NCBI GenBank assembly: GCA_027625915.1
Contig: JANTQA010000070.1
Coordinates: 2,237,001-2,301,000, forward strand
DNA length: 64,000 bases
Reading direction: 5' to 3'
Source of the DNA: Anaeramoeba flamelloides
Lineage: Eukaryota; Metamonada; Anaeramoebidae
The first letter of the stretch is position 1; the number at the start of each line of letters is the position of its first letter. The position numbers and the translations under genes were made by a program. This document shows, in pieces, positions 1-11,879 of the stretch. Below the pieces are notes generated by a model, which saw only the letters and a program-made list of their open reading frames with translations, searched no databases and had not been told where the DNA came from.

Positions 1-815
1 CATAATGTTTCAGAATTGGTTTCTTTTTCAATTTGTATTTCTTCTGCCTTTGATTGATCAGTCACTTGATTGTTATTTGGTCTACTGCTTCTTTCTTTGG
101 TAATTGCTGGTATGTTGCTCTTTCCATTCCCCTTGCATCTGCTTGTTATCTTCTTATTTTCCTTTTCTTTTTCCTTGCACTTCTGCTTGCTATTGATCAC
201 TGGATCGTGCTTCACATTCTTCTTGCATTTCTTCTCAACATTGATTGTTGTATCACAAGTATCACCCATGTTGCCCTTACTCTTCATCTTCTTTTTTTTA
301 TCCAAAATGCATTTGCTCTTCTTCTTGACCTTGCTCTTCTTCTTTGCTTTGTTCTTCTTCTTTTCCTTGCTCTCTCCGTTGCTGTCTTGGTTACCCTTGA
401 TCGCAACTTCTTTTTTTTGAACATTTTCTTCTTTTTCATGTATCTTCACGTTTGGGTCCTTGTTTTCATCCAAATACCCATCAAGTTCAAGGGCCTTTGG
501 AACCAAACTCCTTATATGATCTATCAACATAGTTTCTACGTGAGTAACTCCAGTGAGACTTCTTCGGCGCGGGATACGTCGCATCCTTTCTTTCTTGATT
601 ACATTCGTCGTCTTCTTCTTCGATGAATGTTTCTTCTTTTTCGAAAAATGTTTTTTCTTCTTCGATGAGTGCATCTTCTTTGATGTATGTCTCTTCTTCG
701 ACGACTGCCTATTCTTCTTAGATCTATGGTTCGTCCGTCTCTTTTTTAAAAGTTGTACAAAGTTACTCTTTTTATTCGGCTCAGTGGATATTTTACGTTT
801 CTTTCTTGTTGTCAT
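1..815 (-). CDS. Lys/Ser-rich basic protein, C-terminus beyond left edge
   Basis: Read on the minus strand from an ATG at 815-813, the frame stays open for 271 codons and runs off the window edge. The N-terminus is MTTRKKRKIS, followed by Ser-Lys-Lys-rich repeats with interspersed His (such as HSSKKKKHFSKKKK, residues about 50-70). Next comes a less biased stretch around residues 90-130 (RRIPRRRSLTGVTHVETM then LIDHIRSLVPKALELDG), then more Lys-rich sequence with scattered Cys (KCKKN, QKCKE, SRCKG). Codon use is strongly AAG/AAA. No known domain is recognised. The charge and nuclear-localisation-like clusters suggest a nuclear or nucleic-acid-associated protein, but that is inference. The plus-strand readings of the same DNA give implausible Phe/Leu-rich peptides. 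The 5' side carries a 53-nt A run. Confidence 0.6.
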   Translation of the reverse strand, partial: MTTRKKRKISTEPNKKSNFVQLLKKRRTNHRSKKNRQSSKKRHTSKKMHSSKKKKHFSKKKKHSSKKKTTNVIKKERMRRIPRRRSLTGVTHVETMLIDHIRSLVPKALELDGYLDENKDPNVKIHEKEENVQKKEVAIKGNQDSNGESKEKKKNKAKKKSKVKKKSKCILDKKKKMKSKGNMGDTCDTTINVEKKCKKNVKHDPVINSKQKCKEKEKENKKITSRCKGNGKSNIPAITKERSSRPNNNQVTDQSKAEEIQIEKETNSETL

Positions 816-860
816 CTCTATTATGATAATAAATAAAAAAAATCAAAAAAAAAAAAAATT

Positions 861-864
<4 letters not shown>

Positions 865-942
<78 letters not shown>
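865..942. repeat. Long poly-A tract
   Basis: 53 consecutive A (865-917), three T, then 22 A. It lies just 5' of the Lys-rich minus-strand ORF. Assembly length may be uncertain here. Confidence 0.9.
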
Positions 943-1243
943 GATAAGAGGAAATAAACAAAATTACCAATTCAGAACAATAAAAAAAAATGATTTTCAA
1001 AATGTGAAATTTGTTTAAATTCGATTTGAATTAGAATTTTATAATTCGAAACTGGATTGTTTAGAGTCAAATAAACTCGAATTACTACTCTAAATTCCTC
1101 TAAGAAATTTCTCAAAAAGAAATGACGTATAATTTTTCTTCACAAAAAGAAAATGACTCAGTTTCTATTTAGAGTAAAAAAAAAATTTTACTCTAATTTC
1201 TTTAAAGCAATACTTCTATCATGAAATATTACTTCTATCCATT

Positions 1244-1347
1244 GTCTCGGACAAGGAGGAAAAATGATGATAGTGTAACATTTTTTTAATTAGAGAAATC
1301 TCTTTCTCTATATTTCTGATCATTTTTCCTCATTTTGTCCAAGTCTG
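1244..1347. repeat. Imperfect palindrome / small TIR element
   Basis: The left arm GTCTCGGACAAGGAGGAAAA matches the reverse complement of the right arm near 1318-1347 (CAGACTTGGACAAAATGAGG then AAAAATGAT) with a small gap. The central part also contains a short AGAGAAA/TCTCT symmetry. It resembles a miniature inverted-repeat element, but no target duplication was identified. Confidence 0.45.
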
Positions 1348-2097
1348 GTAATTGTTTTTATTCATATTGTAAAAACAAGAAAATACAATTTTATAAAACT
1401 TAAAAGAATAAAGAAAATTTTTATTTGATAGAATTATTTATTTCATTGATAAATTTTAATTGAACATCTATCAATTTTCAATTATTTGAATAACCTACAC
1501 CTCAATTATCTTTATTATTTTTGATTTAAATTCAAATATTAATAATTAAAAATAACTCAAAATAAAAATTTTTCTCCTTCAAAATAAATACTTTCCAATA
1601 TAAAACAAAAAATATTTTTTACCACTTTCAACAATTAACTTAAATTGTAAATAATAATAATAAATAACTTTTTTTAGTTTTGTATTGGGAATATTTGAAA
1701 TTTTGTATTTCAAAAAATCGACTTAAATTCATAAATTGTTAAGATTATATTAAACTTCATTTCATAATCAAAAATCATAATGCAAAGAAAAATCCATATT
1801 GAGTATTTAAAATAAGATTTCATTTAAATTTTAAACAATACTGGTGTTGTAAAAATTAAGTTATTTTTTTTATTGCTTTAAATTTCCAGATAAAGAATAT
1901 GGTGGTTTATGGGACTTAAAAGGTAAATCCAGAGTTGAAAATTTTTGTATTTTTTTGGAATTTCGGGTTTATATTCATTAAATTAAAATATTTCAAAAAT
2001 AATATAAACTAAAATTCAAAATTTTCCACACAGCTAAAATGTTACAAAGAATCATTAGAATAAAATTTCCTTCAAATTGGAAACACTTTATAATGTT

Positions 2098-2530
2098 AAA
2101 ATCATTTTTTCATTTTTTAGTTTTTTGTTTTCATTTCATTTTTTGAATTACGTAACTTGTTTCGTTAGATCAATAATTTTTTCAAACAATGGAAATTATG
2201 TTAAAGTTGTGTTGTTCCAAATAGAAGAACTCAAATAAAATTAGTTTGGTAGTACCTGACCATTTGAACAATCAATATTCCTAATAGAATTTAAACATAT
2301 TTAGTAATGTATTTTTTTGTTTTGCTCTCTCCAAAATTTTTAACACACCAATATTTTATTTGTATTGATAATTATTTATTTAGTGTTTTGTGAGTATTGT
2401 AATTTATAAACAAGTGTTAACATTTCAATTAGTGAATGGTTCTAATTTTGTATTTCTTCTGAAATTGATTATATAAGTTTTTTTTTTAACAAATCGAATT
2501 TTGGTGTGTTAAAAATTTTGAATTGGGGTT
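2098..2530 (-). repeat. Dispersed repeat A, copy 1
   Basis: One of four copies (with about 10085-10460, 17237-17650 and 36070-36436). The shared core reads, in this orientation, AATAGAAGAACTCAAATAAA, CAATATTCCTAATAGAATTT, CTCTCCAAAATTTTTAACAC and TTGATAATTATTTATTTAG. This copy and the 17-kb copy lie opposite to the other two. Inside it CCAAAATTTTTAACACACCA (about 2330) is mirrored by TGGTGTGTTAAAAATTTTG (about 2501), so its distal ~190 bp is bounded by inverted repeats. No coding potential was seen. Confidence 0.7.
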
Positions 2531-2757
2531 TATTACCTCCATATATTAAGATATTTAAATGAAAAAAAAAAAATAATAAATAACCAATAAATAACAAAAA
2601 AACTTGTAAATTGATAAAAATACGATGAAAAAAAAACATTGTTTCCAAATTGAATAGAAAGTTAGACTATTATTATTCTTTTAACGTTCATAAACGTACG
2701 AAAATATTTGAATAAGATTTATAAATCTGAAGAGAAAAAAGAAGAGACAAAAAAAAA

Positions 2758-4155
2758 TTAATTTATCTTATTAGTAAGTTTGATTTTGTTTAATTCAGTT
2801 GTTAAATTTGATAATTCATTTAATTGGTAATATTCAACTGCGTCACTCAATTCTTCAACAATTAAGATGGGGTCATCATCCGCTGTCAGTTCGATTTTGT
2901 CTGTATAGAAAAACTTAATTAAAATTTCAATTGATTCGATTGATTTGCCAGAATAATCTTTAACGGAATTGAATTCTTTATTGGTGTTTTGAAACATTTC
3001 TCTAAATAAGCCTGATCTGGCTAGTAAAATGATTTTATGAACCGGAATTTCTTCCCAACTTTCATCTTCGTCATCATAATCATCGTCTTTGACTAAAATA
3101 TTAAAATCTGTTGAATCTTGATCTTTATATAATTTTAATAAATCATTTTGTAGTGTGTTTTGTTTTAAATTGATTGATAAATCTAAAGATTTAAATATTT
3201 TTTCGAATGTACTTTTATCAGTAATTTCGTTACAATAAATCCATTTTAGAAAAGTATTTATTTCCTTTTTGGGTTTTTCTTCAAATAATTTCTGAATTTT
3301 TGAGATTTCAATATTTTGAGTTCTTAGCCTAAGAATTTCTTTGTGGCAATCGACTTCATTACCTGTTTTCCCCAGAACACAATCTGTAAACTTTTGATTT
3401 TTATAAAAAATTTCAAAGTCTTGATATAAAAAATTTTCATAATTATTATAAATTAGTGTAACATTACTTCCACAAAAGAAATTTACAGAAGATAATGAAG
3501 TTAGATTTGGAAAATTAATTTTTTTTGGGACATTCGCATTTTGGTATTCTTTTGAAATTGAAGTTTTAAATCCCCAACCATATAATTCATTTTCGTCTGT
3601 GAGTAATAATTGGTGATATTCCCCCATTGCAAGTTTGACAACGAATTTATCTTTTAAAGTAGGAATAAGGGTAAAAATTGATTTTTCCAACCCGATCCCA
3701 TTTTTATCAGCTTTACCAGTGCTATACACTTTCCCTTTGTTTGTTAACAATATTGAATGATACTGCCCAGTTTGAATAATTTTAACATCAGAAACTTTAA
3801 ATGACAGATCAGTTACTATTTGGGGATGTTTAATAGGTTGTGAACAATTTAGCCCTAGTTTCCCTTTAGTGGCATTTAAATCATTTATTTTCAAAATTTT
3901 GTATTTTTGTAAAAAAAAGAAAGAGAAAAAAAACAATAATTAAAAATTTTCTTTTTTTAATCAATAATTTACAAATTAATTGATCTTTAATAAATTTAAA
4001 GAAGTTAAACTAACCGTTATTTCTTCCACTTGCATATAATTCATTATTTTTTGTAATGTAAAAAAATGACAAGCCATGTGGTCCACTAAATATTTTTTTA
4101 ATACCTTTAACAATTAAAGTTGGAATAGTGACGTTTTTGGTTACACCAAGTCTTC
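2758..4155 (-). CDS. RCC1-repeat plus double-BTB domain protein, 5' end unresolved
   Basis: Two exons are clear: 4155-4015 and 3863-2758, separated by a 151-nt GT-AG intron. Splicing joins ASGRNN to GKLGLN and recreates the RCC1 signature (GRNNGKLG), which fixes both sites. RCC1-type repeats fill the N-terminal half (blocks ending in ELYASG, KVYSTG and ELYGWG). Two BTB domains follow: the first around DFEIFYKNQKFTDCVLG with CHKEILRLR, the second around STDFNILVKDD with VHKIILLARSGLFREMF and IEILIKFFYTDKI. Acidic DDDYDDEDE lies in the second. Proteins of this build commonly act as scaffolds, with BTB for dimerisation or cullin-3 binding and RCC1 blades as a propeller; that role is family knowledge. 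The first exon starts with the second and third bases of a Gly codon, so at least one more exon lies upstream. A 35-nt candidate at 4332-4366 fits in phase but is unproven. Confidence 0.85.
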
Positions 4156-4740
4156 CTTTTTTTATCAGTTTGGTTTTATTTTTAAAATTGAATTTTCAAT
4201 AAAATTGAAATAAGAAATAATAAATAACAAAGAAATATATATATATATATAGATAAATAAAAATTAAAAAAAGATTAATATTAAATATTTGATTCTATAA
4301 TTCTATTGGTTTTAAGATATAGTATGTCTACCCCAAAATTTTCTATATTGGTTATCATTTTTTTTTCTTATCCGTATTTTGAAGAAATAATTTATACTTT
4401 AAAATTTGAAACGAAGCGATTTAGGCATGTCTTTGAAAATGGTTAATGCTCAATTTTTATCAATTATTTTACAAATAAATGATAAAATTAAAGCAAAAAT
4501 TGCAAAATGAACATTCACGATTAATAATAATATAACTAATTGAATTATTGGAATTTGGATTTAATTGTCTTTGGTAGTTATGATGATAATCACTAAAATC
4601 ATGCAAATTCCACCATTTTTTTAATTTTCGGTTACTGTTAAGAAATATTATAAATTTATGAAATCAATTTTTTTGTTTATTTATTTTTTTGATTATTATT
4701 GAAGAAGTGTAAAATAAACTCTAAATGTCTTTTTACTTAA

Positions 4741-5215
4741 ATTTCCTTTTAAAGGTAATTTAAGCATAAAATCATAGATTTGAAAATTGTTCAAGGAAAA
4801 GGTTTACCCAATTTTTTTTTATATTTAAAAAGAAAAAACAAAAAATTGAAAAGAAAAAAGAAAAAGAAAGAAATTGAAAAAGTTTTTATAAGAATCAATT
4901 GGTAAAAAATAAAAAAAAATGATATCTTTAATTAAGAAAGAACACCCAAAATCACAGACACGATCATTTTAGTTGATTTTTATTTAATTTGATAATGGAT
5001 AGTGAAGTTTCATTAGGGGTTCGTTATTTAATTGTTGTAATTTCAATTTTCTTTTTGATCTTATATGCTTTAAACCTTTGGACTTTTTTTGTATTGGCTT
5101 TTTTGTTTTTATTTTCAAGTTTCCTATACTTTTGTGTTTCACTATTAGCAAGTAATCACTTGATTTTTTTCTTTTGTAACTCTTTTTTCTAATAAAAAGG
5201 AGATTCAATCAGGGT
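4741..5215 (+). repeat. Dispersed repeat E, copy 1
   Basis: It aligns collinearly with 36625-37100. Shared stretches include AAAAAGAAAAAACAAAAAAT, AAAAGAAAGAAATTGAAAAA, TTTATTTAATTTGATAAT and GTTTAATTGTTGTAATTTC, with a similar end near TTTTAATAAAAAGGA. No terminal inverted repeats were noticed. Short ORFs on both strands differ between the copies and are not credible genes. Confidence 0.65.
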
Positions 5216-5347
5216 AAAAATATAAAAAAAAAATAATTTTTTTGTTGATTATTGAATATAGATATTTTCCTCAACATTGAATCAAAGTTTTCATTTTTTT
5301 AAAAAGTTATTCACTGTTGTTAAAAATAAAGCGTGTAGAAAATTTTA

Positions 5348-5770
5348 GTCTGTGTTTCAAAATAAAAATCTTGTTTTTTTTTTTTTTTTTTTTTTGTTAT
5401 ATAAGACCAATACATCAACCGATCAAAGAAACCAACAATAAACCAAAATTAAATATGGTAATAATCTCTTAAAGTTCTATTATTTAAAAAGAAATTCTAA
5501 AAATGAAGGATCAAATTACTAAATTTCTCTCTAAAAATAGAGTAAATTTTTGAAAGAAAATTTTTAATCTGACAAAAAAAAGAAAAAATTCAAAATATTG
5601 AAAAAATTTGAAAAATTTTCAACTATTTGCATGAATAATTTAAATTTTACTGAAAATATCAGAGTTTACTTTCAAAATCGATTTGTACTTCAGTATACTA
5701 CTGGGTAATAAATTGGATGTTGTATTGCACAATAAAAAAAAAAGTATGGATTATATTTTGAAACACGGAT
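5348..5770 (+). mobile_element. TIR element B, copy 1 (MITE-like)
   Basis: 423 bp. The ends are GTCTGTGTTTCAAAATA and, at the right, the inverted form TATTTTGAAACACGGAT. Both are flanked by TA (5346-5347 and 5771-5772), the duplication expected of Tc1/mariner insertion. The interior is AT-rich and non-coding. Three other copies lie at 13518, 22304 and 51975. Confidence 0.75.
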
Positions 5771-8700
5771 TAGAGTGGTTGTACAAGCATTATTGTGATC
5801 ACCGTAAATGAAAAAAAAAATGTTTTGATTTTCTTTCGATATATTTTAAAAAGAAAAATAATTCAAATTTTTTATTGTTAACTAAAATATTATTTATTCA
5901 TTTTCAATCAAACAGCCTTCTCTAAAAAATATTTATTTTACTTTCCAGTGATCATAATTTCCTATAAAGAAGTACATTATTACTGGATTCAATAACATAT
6001 TTTAAAACAAGAATTTAACTCTTAAAGCAATGTATTGGGTATAATCATAGATATTAAAAATTTAAGAACACTCAGATAAATTAATAAATAAATTATCTTT
6101 TCACAGAAAGAAGTAGATTATGAACTATTTTAATATTTTTTACTGAAATTATTAAATATTTCTGAAAATATTAAAAAATCCTGATAATCTCCAAATTTGC
6201 CAGAATTAAAAAAAAACATTGAGTTAAATTTGTTTTGTATTTTTTTTTGCAAAAACTAACTTAATTCAACAAAAATTAAAAAAAAAAAAAAAAAAAAAAT
6301 ACCTAAATGTAGTAATCAGTATTTGATTCTTTAGATTTTTTTGATCTTATCATAAAATTAATCTTATTTTTCTGAGTTTTCAAAGACATTTTTATAAATA
6401 TTTTATAAATTTATGAAAACTATACAAATTAGTGAAAATGATCCAAATTTGTGAAATTAAATAAATTTGGATAATATCATTTTTTAACCAAAAAAGGATA
6501 TTGTGAAATTTACTTATTATTATATTTCTCTCTTTTTTTAACAGGTTTTCTTTTGGATAGAGACAAAAAAACAAAAATTTAAAGAGAATTTTAGTGAATC
6601 TTAAACCCTTTTTATACTGGGTGATTAATCGTTAAATCACGCCTCAGGGTATTTTAATATTTAAATGGGTTCATTATTTTTTTTTTTTTTTTTGTTATTT
6701 TAAGTATTAAAGTTGATTTTTTGGTTTTTTTATTGAGTTAAGAAGAAAAATAAAAAATTCTGGCAAATAAAAAAAAAAGAATTAATATTAACAATGGAAT
6801 TGTTGAGTTGTTTCTGTGTTGTAAAAATATACAAGAATATACAAGAATTTACAAGTAATTTAAGGTTTTTGAAATATTTTCTTGAAATTTTGCCTGTTAT
6901 TGGAAATAAAATAAAAATAAAACTAAAAGTAACAAAATAAAATAAAGAATAAAAACCAGTAATAATTTGAAGGAAAATAAAAATGGGAAAGTTTCCACCC
7001 AATCTTTACTCAATGAAGATGTTCATCTAAATGTGGCAAATTCGAGGTTATTGTCACTTATTTGTAAAACACTCTATTTTTTCGGATAAAGACTTTTTAG
7101 TTAATAAATACTTTTCAGCCAAAAAGTTGGAGTTTTCATGAAAAGGTACTGTTTAAAGCTAGTAAACCACATCTAATAATAGAGTTCGTTTGAAAAATAC
7201 TAAATCAATTTATAGATCTTTTTATATAAGATCCTCAATTTACAAAATCTTTTCTTGGGAAATAAAACCAAAATAAAAGATTTAAAAATATTAATTATAT
7301 CTTTATTTTTGCATTCCAATAAAAAATAAAATATATCAAGGAATTGAAAAATATTTTTTTTACAAATTAATTAAATTCAATACACAACACAAATAATTAA
7401 TAACCAATTCGAAAAAATATATTGAAATCAAGAATAGAAATGTATTTTTTAAAAGGATTTTTTGCCTGTATCAGTCAAATTCTCAAAAAGAAATATAAAA
7501 TTCTATTAGATCCAAGTAATCGTTTTAAAAAAAACATTTCAAGTTTGATTTTGAAAATTCTTTAAAATTGAAAGATAAGAAAAGAAGAAGATCAACCAAA
7601 AAAAAGATAACAAGTCTTTCAAACAATAATTATTAATTCGAGATTGTGGTCATATGGTTTTGATATTGAAAAGGCTTGGATAATTGTACATCTTCTTTAG
7701 TACTATAGATACCTAAGAAAATTGTTTAACTGGGTGACAACCAAATAGAGAATACACGAAAGGTTGATGCGATGGTCCAAAATACCCATACCCAGAGTAT
7801 AAAACCCATTTTTCAAATAAAACCCATCCTTTTTTTTTTTTTGTTGTTCCAATACAATATTTAATTCAGTATTCAATAGTAAACCGACAGATAAATCATT
7901 TTTGGAGGTTGGTTCATTGATATTTTGAGAAAATTGAATTTGTTCAGTAATTTTTACAAATTTGTTCCAAAATTTTTATCAAATTTATAGTTATTGTTTT
8001 TTTTATGATAATAAATTTTGTTTTATTTTTTGAGAAAAATTTCACACTTTATCCTTCATTTTTGGAATTTTTTTAAAAGTTATAGAACTTTAAGAAACCA
8101 AAACCATATTTGATTGATGTTTATTGTATGTTTCTTGGGTCATTTAATTTGTAATATTTCTAGAAAAAAAAGAAAAACGGTTTTTTAATTTATAACAAGG
8201 GTTTTATCAATTAGACACAGATTATTTTAGCAAAAGTAGTATCCCAAGTATTTTATATTCGTAGCAACGTATGATTTAATGGTAGATTGAGAAATGATAA
8301 TTTGCTTTAAGTTGTTACTTGGGTGGATGAAAATGATAGATATATTTGTCAACCAAATCAAAACAAAATTCAGTAATTATTTTGATCCTGGCCTTGGTGT
8401 ATTTTTATTGTTTCTCAGTTATTTATTCATCTAAAAAAAATTTTTTTTTGAAGATCAGATCGTTGTTCAACAAAAATTCATCAACTTTGAAATGGGAGTC
8501 TTCAATAAAAACTTGGTTAATATAGTGGTTTGCTAATTTTGGAAAATTCATAAAGATTTCGAAAAAATCAATATTTTGGTTAACAAATGATCATTTATTT
8601 TTTTTTCAATATACGGTTCATTCAAATTACTTTTTCTGGAAAATTAACTTTTTCAAGAGAAATTATCTTTCGGCTAAAAACTAATTTTTTCACAAAATAA

Positions 8701-10084
8701 TCGAAATTAACACGGAACAATTCCGTTATTGTCAATTATAGGCTTTTTGATGGAAAATTCTGATGTATAAAAAAAAATCAAGAAGACGTAATCTGATTTT
8801 TATTTATACTTTTATTCTTTTTCTTCTTCCCTTATCTAAAAATTTTCTGTTTGATCTAAATTTCTATTTAATCTAACTTTTGTCAACTTTTTGAAACTAT
8901 AATTTAATAAAATGTTCACACTCATCATTTTTATTCACCCCCTGCTTTTATTTTTCTTAGCTCTTAATTTAACCAAGAAAAAAATTATTAGTTGAATGAA
9001 TTTAAAAATAATTCATTTCACAAAAAATGTATTTTAACAGAAGGCATCTTTCCATTTTTAAACCTTTATGGCTGCTTTAATTGAGAATAATAAGTTTTTA
9101 CAGACAAATTCAAACTATTTAAGGGATTATTGTCATCAGATATTTGTCTAGAATTAAAGTATCCTGTAATTGAAAGTAAATCATATTAGTGTCCTAAAGT
9201 TTAAATGCCTTAAAAAATATAAAATACAATTCTAAATTTTTAAGACATCACAATTCAATTTTTGAAAAATAAGTTGGATCTATCAATAATTCCCAAAAAT
9301 AGTGGAAAATCGAAAATACCCTAAAATTTGATAAACCACTTAAAAACACTTTTTGAACAACTTTTAAGAAAATCTATGACAAACACACTCTTTTTAAAGA
9401 TAAAATAACAATTTTATTTTAGAAATATTTTTTTTTAGGTTAAAAAATATAAAATTAGAAAATTGAAAATTTTTGGGGAATAGTATTCAACCCATTTTGT
9501 GTAAAAGGAATTGATATATTAGATGCCTGTGGCATTTCTGATCATTACTAAATGGTATTAACAAAGGAGAGAAAATGTCTTTGTAATAGAAAATTTCTAA
9601 TTGTGAATCATTACTCACAAGTTTGTAATCTTAAATACAATCCAAAAATAATAGACTAATATCTAATCGTACATATATGAACCCGACCGTACCGAAGGTT
9701 TCCCAAGCCAAACCTTGCTTTAACTTTCCACCCCAGAAGAGAAATTTGTTTAATCTAACCCAGCACAACCCATACTAAGCCCAAAAATACCTTTAAATAC
9801 ACATACATAACCTGGAATACACATACAGCTACCCTAAACAAGTACTAACATACTATAATATACTCAAAAGGTGCCAAAAACTTTTCAACAGTTTAAGGAA
9901 GAAAATTCTAAAAAAAAATATTTTGTCTTGAGGTAACATTGTTATTTTACCATAAACATTTATCTCTGGACATCTACTAGAGTTTCTTAAAAGTTATTCA
10001 AAAAGTGTGTTTAAGTTGTTAAAAAAAATTTGAGTATTTTAGGTTTTTGGGTATTTTCGGGAAGATTTCAAACATCCCAAAAAG

Positions 10085-10460
10085 TCAATGCAATCAATTC
10101 TAGAAGAAATGCCAAATTAGAATCATTCCCTAATTGGAATTTTAATAATTGTTTATAAATTACAATACTCACAAAACAAAAAATCAATAATTATCAATAC
10201 AAATAAATCATGGGTGTGTTAAAATTTTTGGAGATAGAACAAAGAAAAAAAATATATTGGTAAATTTGTAAAAATTCTTTAGGATTATTGATCAATCAAA
10301 TAGTTAGATACTGTCAACAAATTTTATTTTGAGTTCTTCTATCTTGAAAACCCCAACTTTAAACCTAATATCAATCGTTCGAAAAAATTATTGATTGAAC
10401 AAAACAGGTCACTTAATTCAAAAAATAAAATTAAAATAAAAAACTAAAAGATGAAAAAAT
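10085..10460 (+). repeat. Dispersed repeat A, copy 2
   Basis: It shares the order of motifs with the copy at 36070: ACAATACTC, AATTATCAATACAAATAAAT, GTGTGTTAAAATTTTTGGAG, GAGTTCTTCTATCTTGAAAA and CCCCAACTTTAAA. It lies opposite to copies 1 and 3. A 79-codon minus-strand ORF overlapping its end (10468-10707) looks like chance. Confidence 0.7.
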
Positions 10461-11287
10461 GTTATTCCTATTTTACAAAAATCAAAACTACTGTTAATTG
10501 CAAAATACAAGGATGAAAATTTTCATTCGGTTTTTCTAAAAAATCACATTTCAAGAATTTAAAATAAATCATCAAAGTACCCAATTCTAAAAGGGAAATT
10601 AATAATTTAAGTTTCTTAAAAGTATTAAAAATTTGAAATGTTCTATGATTTTTAAATTTGTTTTTGGAAAGATGAATGAAAAGTTTGTTCCGTTTATTTT
10701 GCAACAAATAGTATTTCCAATTTGAATGAAATTGTATTATTGTGATTCTTTGAACAGTTTTAAATGGTGTGGAAAATTTTGAATTTTAGTAAATTAAAAA
10801 TTATTGAACAATATATTATTGGATTTTTTATTAAGGATCGTAATATTAAAAATTTTCATTTTGGAAATTTTTTGTTTAATATCTTTTGCCAAGTCTAAAA
10901 GATATTTATTTTGTGAGATTAAAACGATTTTTTTATAAACCTATATTTAGATCCATCGAAAAGTTATTATTTTTTGCAATTTTTTAATTTCAAGAATTAC
11001 TCAATAATTATCAACATAAAAACTTGAGGATTTGTTGATTTTGTTTTTATTTCCTTTTTATAAAGCTAATTGTTTTTTCAATAGATTTCCAAAATTTTGA
11101 AAATAATTGATAAAAATAATCACTTGTTATTAAGTTAATTTTTTAATTAATACAACTCTTAAGGGTCTAGTCATTTACCGTGAATTTACTCCATACCCAA
11201 GGGGTAACCTGAGACCAAAAAGGATATTGTGAAATAGCTCTTCTTTTGATTGACAAAAATTCAAATTACAAAAAAAAAATTTCAAAG

Positions 11288-11378
11288 TATCTAAATACAA
11301 AAAAATCAAATAACAAAAAAAGTTAAAAAGAATCTAAATACAAAAAAATCAAATAACAAATAAAAAAAAAGTTAAAAA
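11288..11378. repeat. Two-copy tandem duplication (~45 bp unit)
   Basis: The segment ATCTAAATACAAAAAAATC followed by AAATAACAAA and AAAAGTTAAAAAG occurs twice in direct succession, the second with extra A/T. Confidence 0.7.
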
Positions 11379-11879
11379 GCTTTTTCAATTTCAAAAAATC
11401 AAAATTTAATAAAAAAAATTTCATCTTTTCTCATTTTCTATTTCCAAATGGTCAAATTTCTTTAATTTGAAACAAATTGCTTTCTTGAAGTTTGCATTCA
11501 AATTAATTCGGTTTAATCTGATTTGTGGATATTTTGTAACCCTCTAAATTCGGCCAAGTAAGGATTATGTAATATTCTTACAATAAATTTAATCCATTTT
11601 TGAAAAATGAAAAAATTGAAAAAAAAAATCACGGAGATCTCAAAAAGCACCAAAGAACGACACTTCAAAGTTGACATAGCTGTTTTCAAAATTGTATATT
11701 CTAACCATTCAAATTGGAAATTGAGTGCTGCTCTTTGAAGATGTTTTCTAAAAATGTCCTCATCTTTGGTTGTTGAATTTTGGAGATCGATCATGCATCA
11801 TAGGTTGGTTGGTTTTTGATTGGTATGAGGTATATCCATAAAAATAAAAATTAATAAAAAGTTTTTTTCCATTTCAGAA

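Larger units (their letters stand above)
816..2757. other. Intergenic, AT-rich, with repeats
   Basis: No gene is seen between the two minus-strand genes. The stretch holds a pure A run at 865-917 and another at 921-942, an imperfect palindrome at 1244-1347, and a copy of a dispersed repeat from about 2098 to 2530. Confidence 0.6.
4156..11879. other. Long gene-poor stretch
   Basis: No ORF with recognisable or coding-like composition was found on either strand. Identified contents are repeat E (about 4741-5215), a TIR element (5348-5770), repeat A copy 2 (about 10085-10460) and a short tandem duplication (11288-11378). Positions 9680-9850 are unusually C-rich on the plus strand (CCCGACCG, CCCAGCACAACCC) without a gene. 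The unresolved first exon of the RCC1/BTB gene must lie near its left end. Confidence 0.5.

Noticed and set aside
54-957. Plus-strand Phe/Leu-rich ORFs at the left edge
   Set aside because: They are the antisense of the Lys-rich minus-strand frame; the Leu/Phe/Cys runs come from complementary AAG/GAA codons and a poly-A tract.
6392-7002. Minus-strand 60- and 90-codon ORFs
   Set aside because: Ile/Phe/Leu-rich, no conserved pattern, compatible with chance in A/T-rich DNA.
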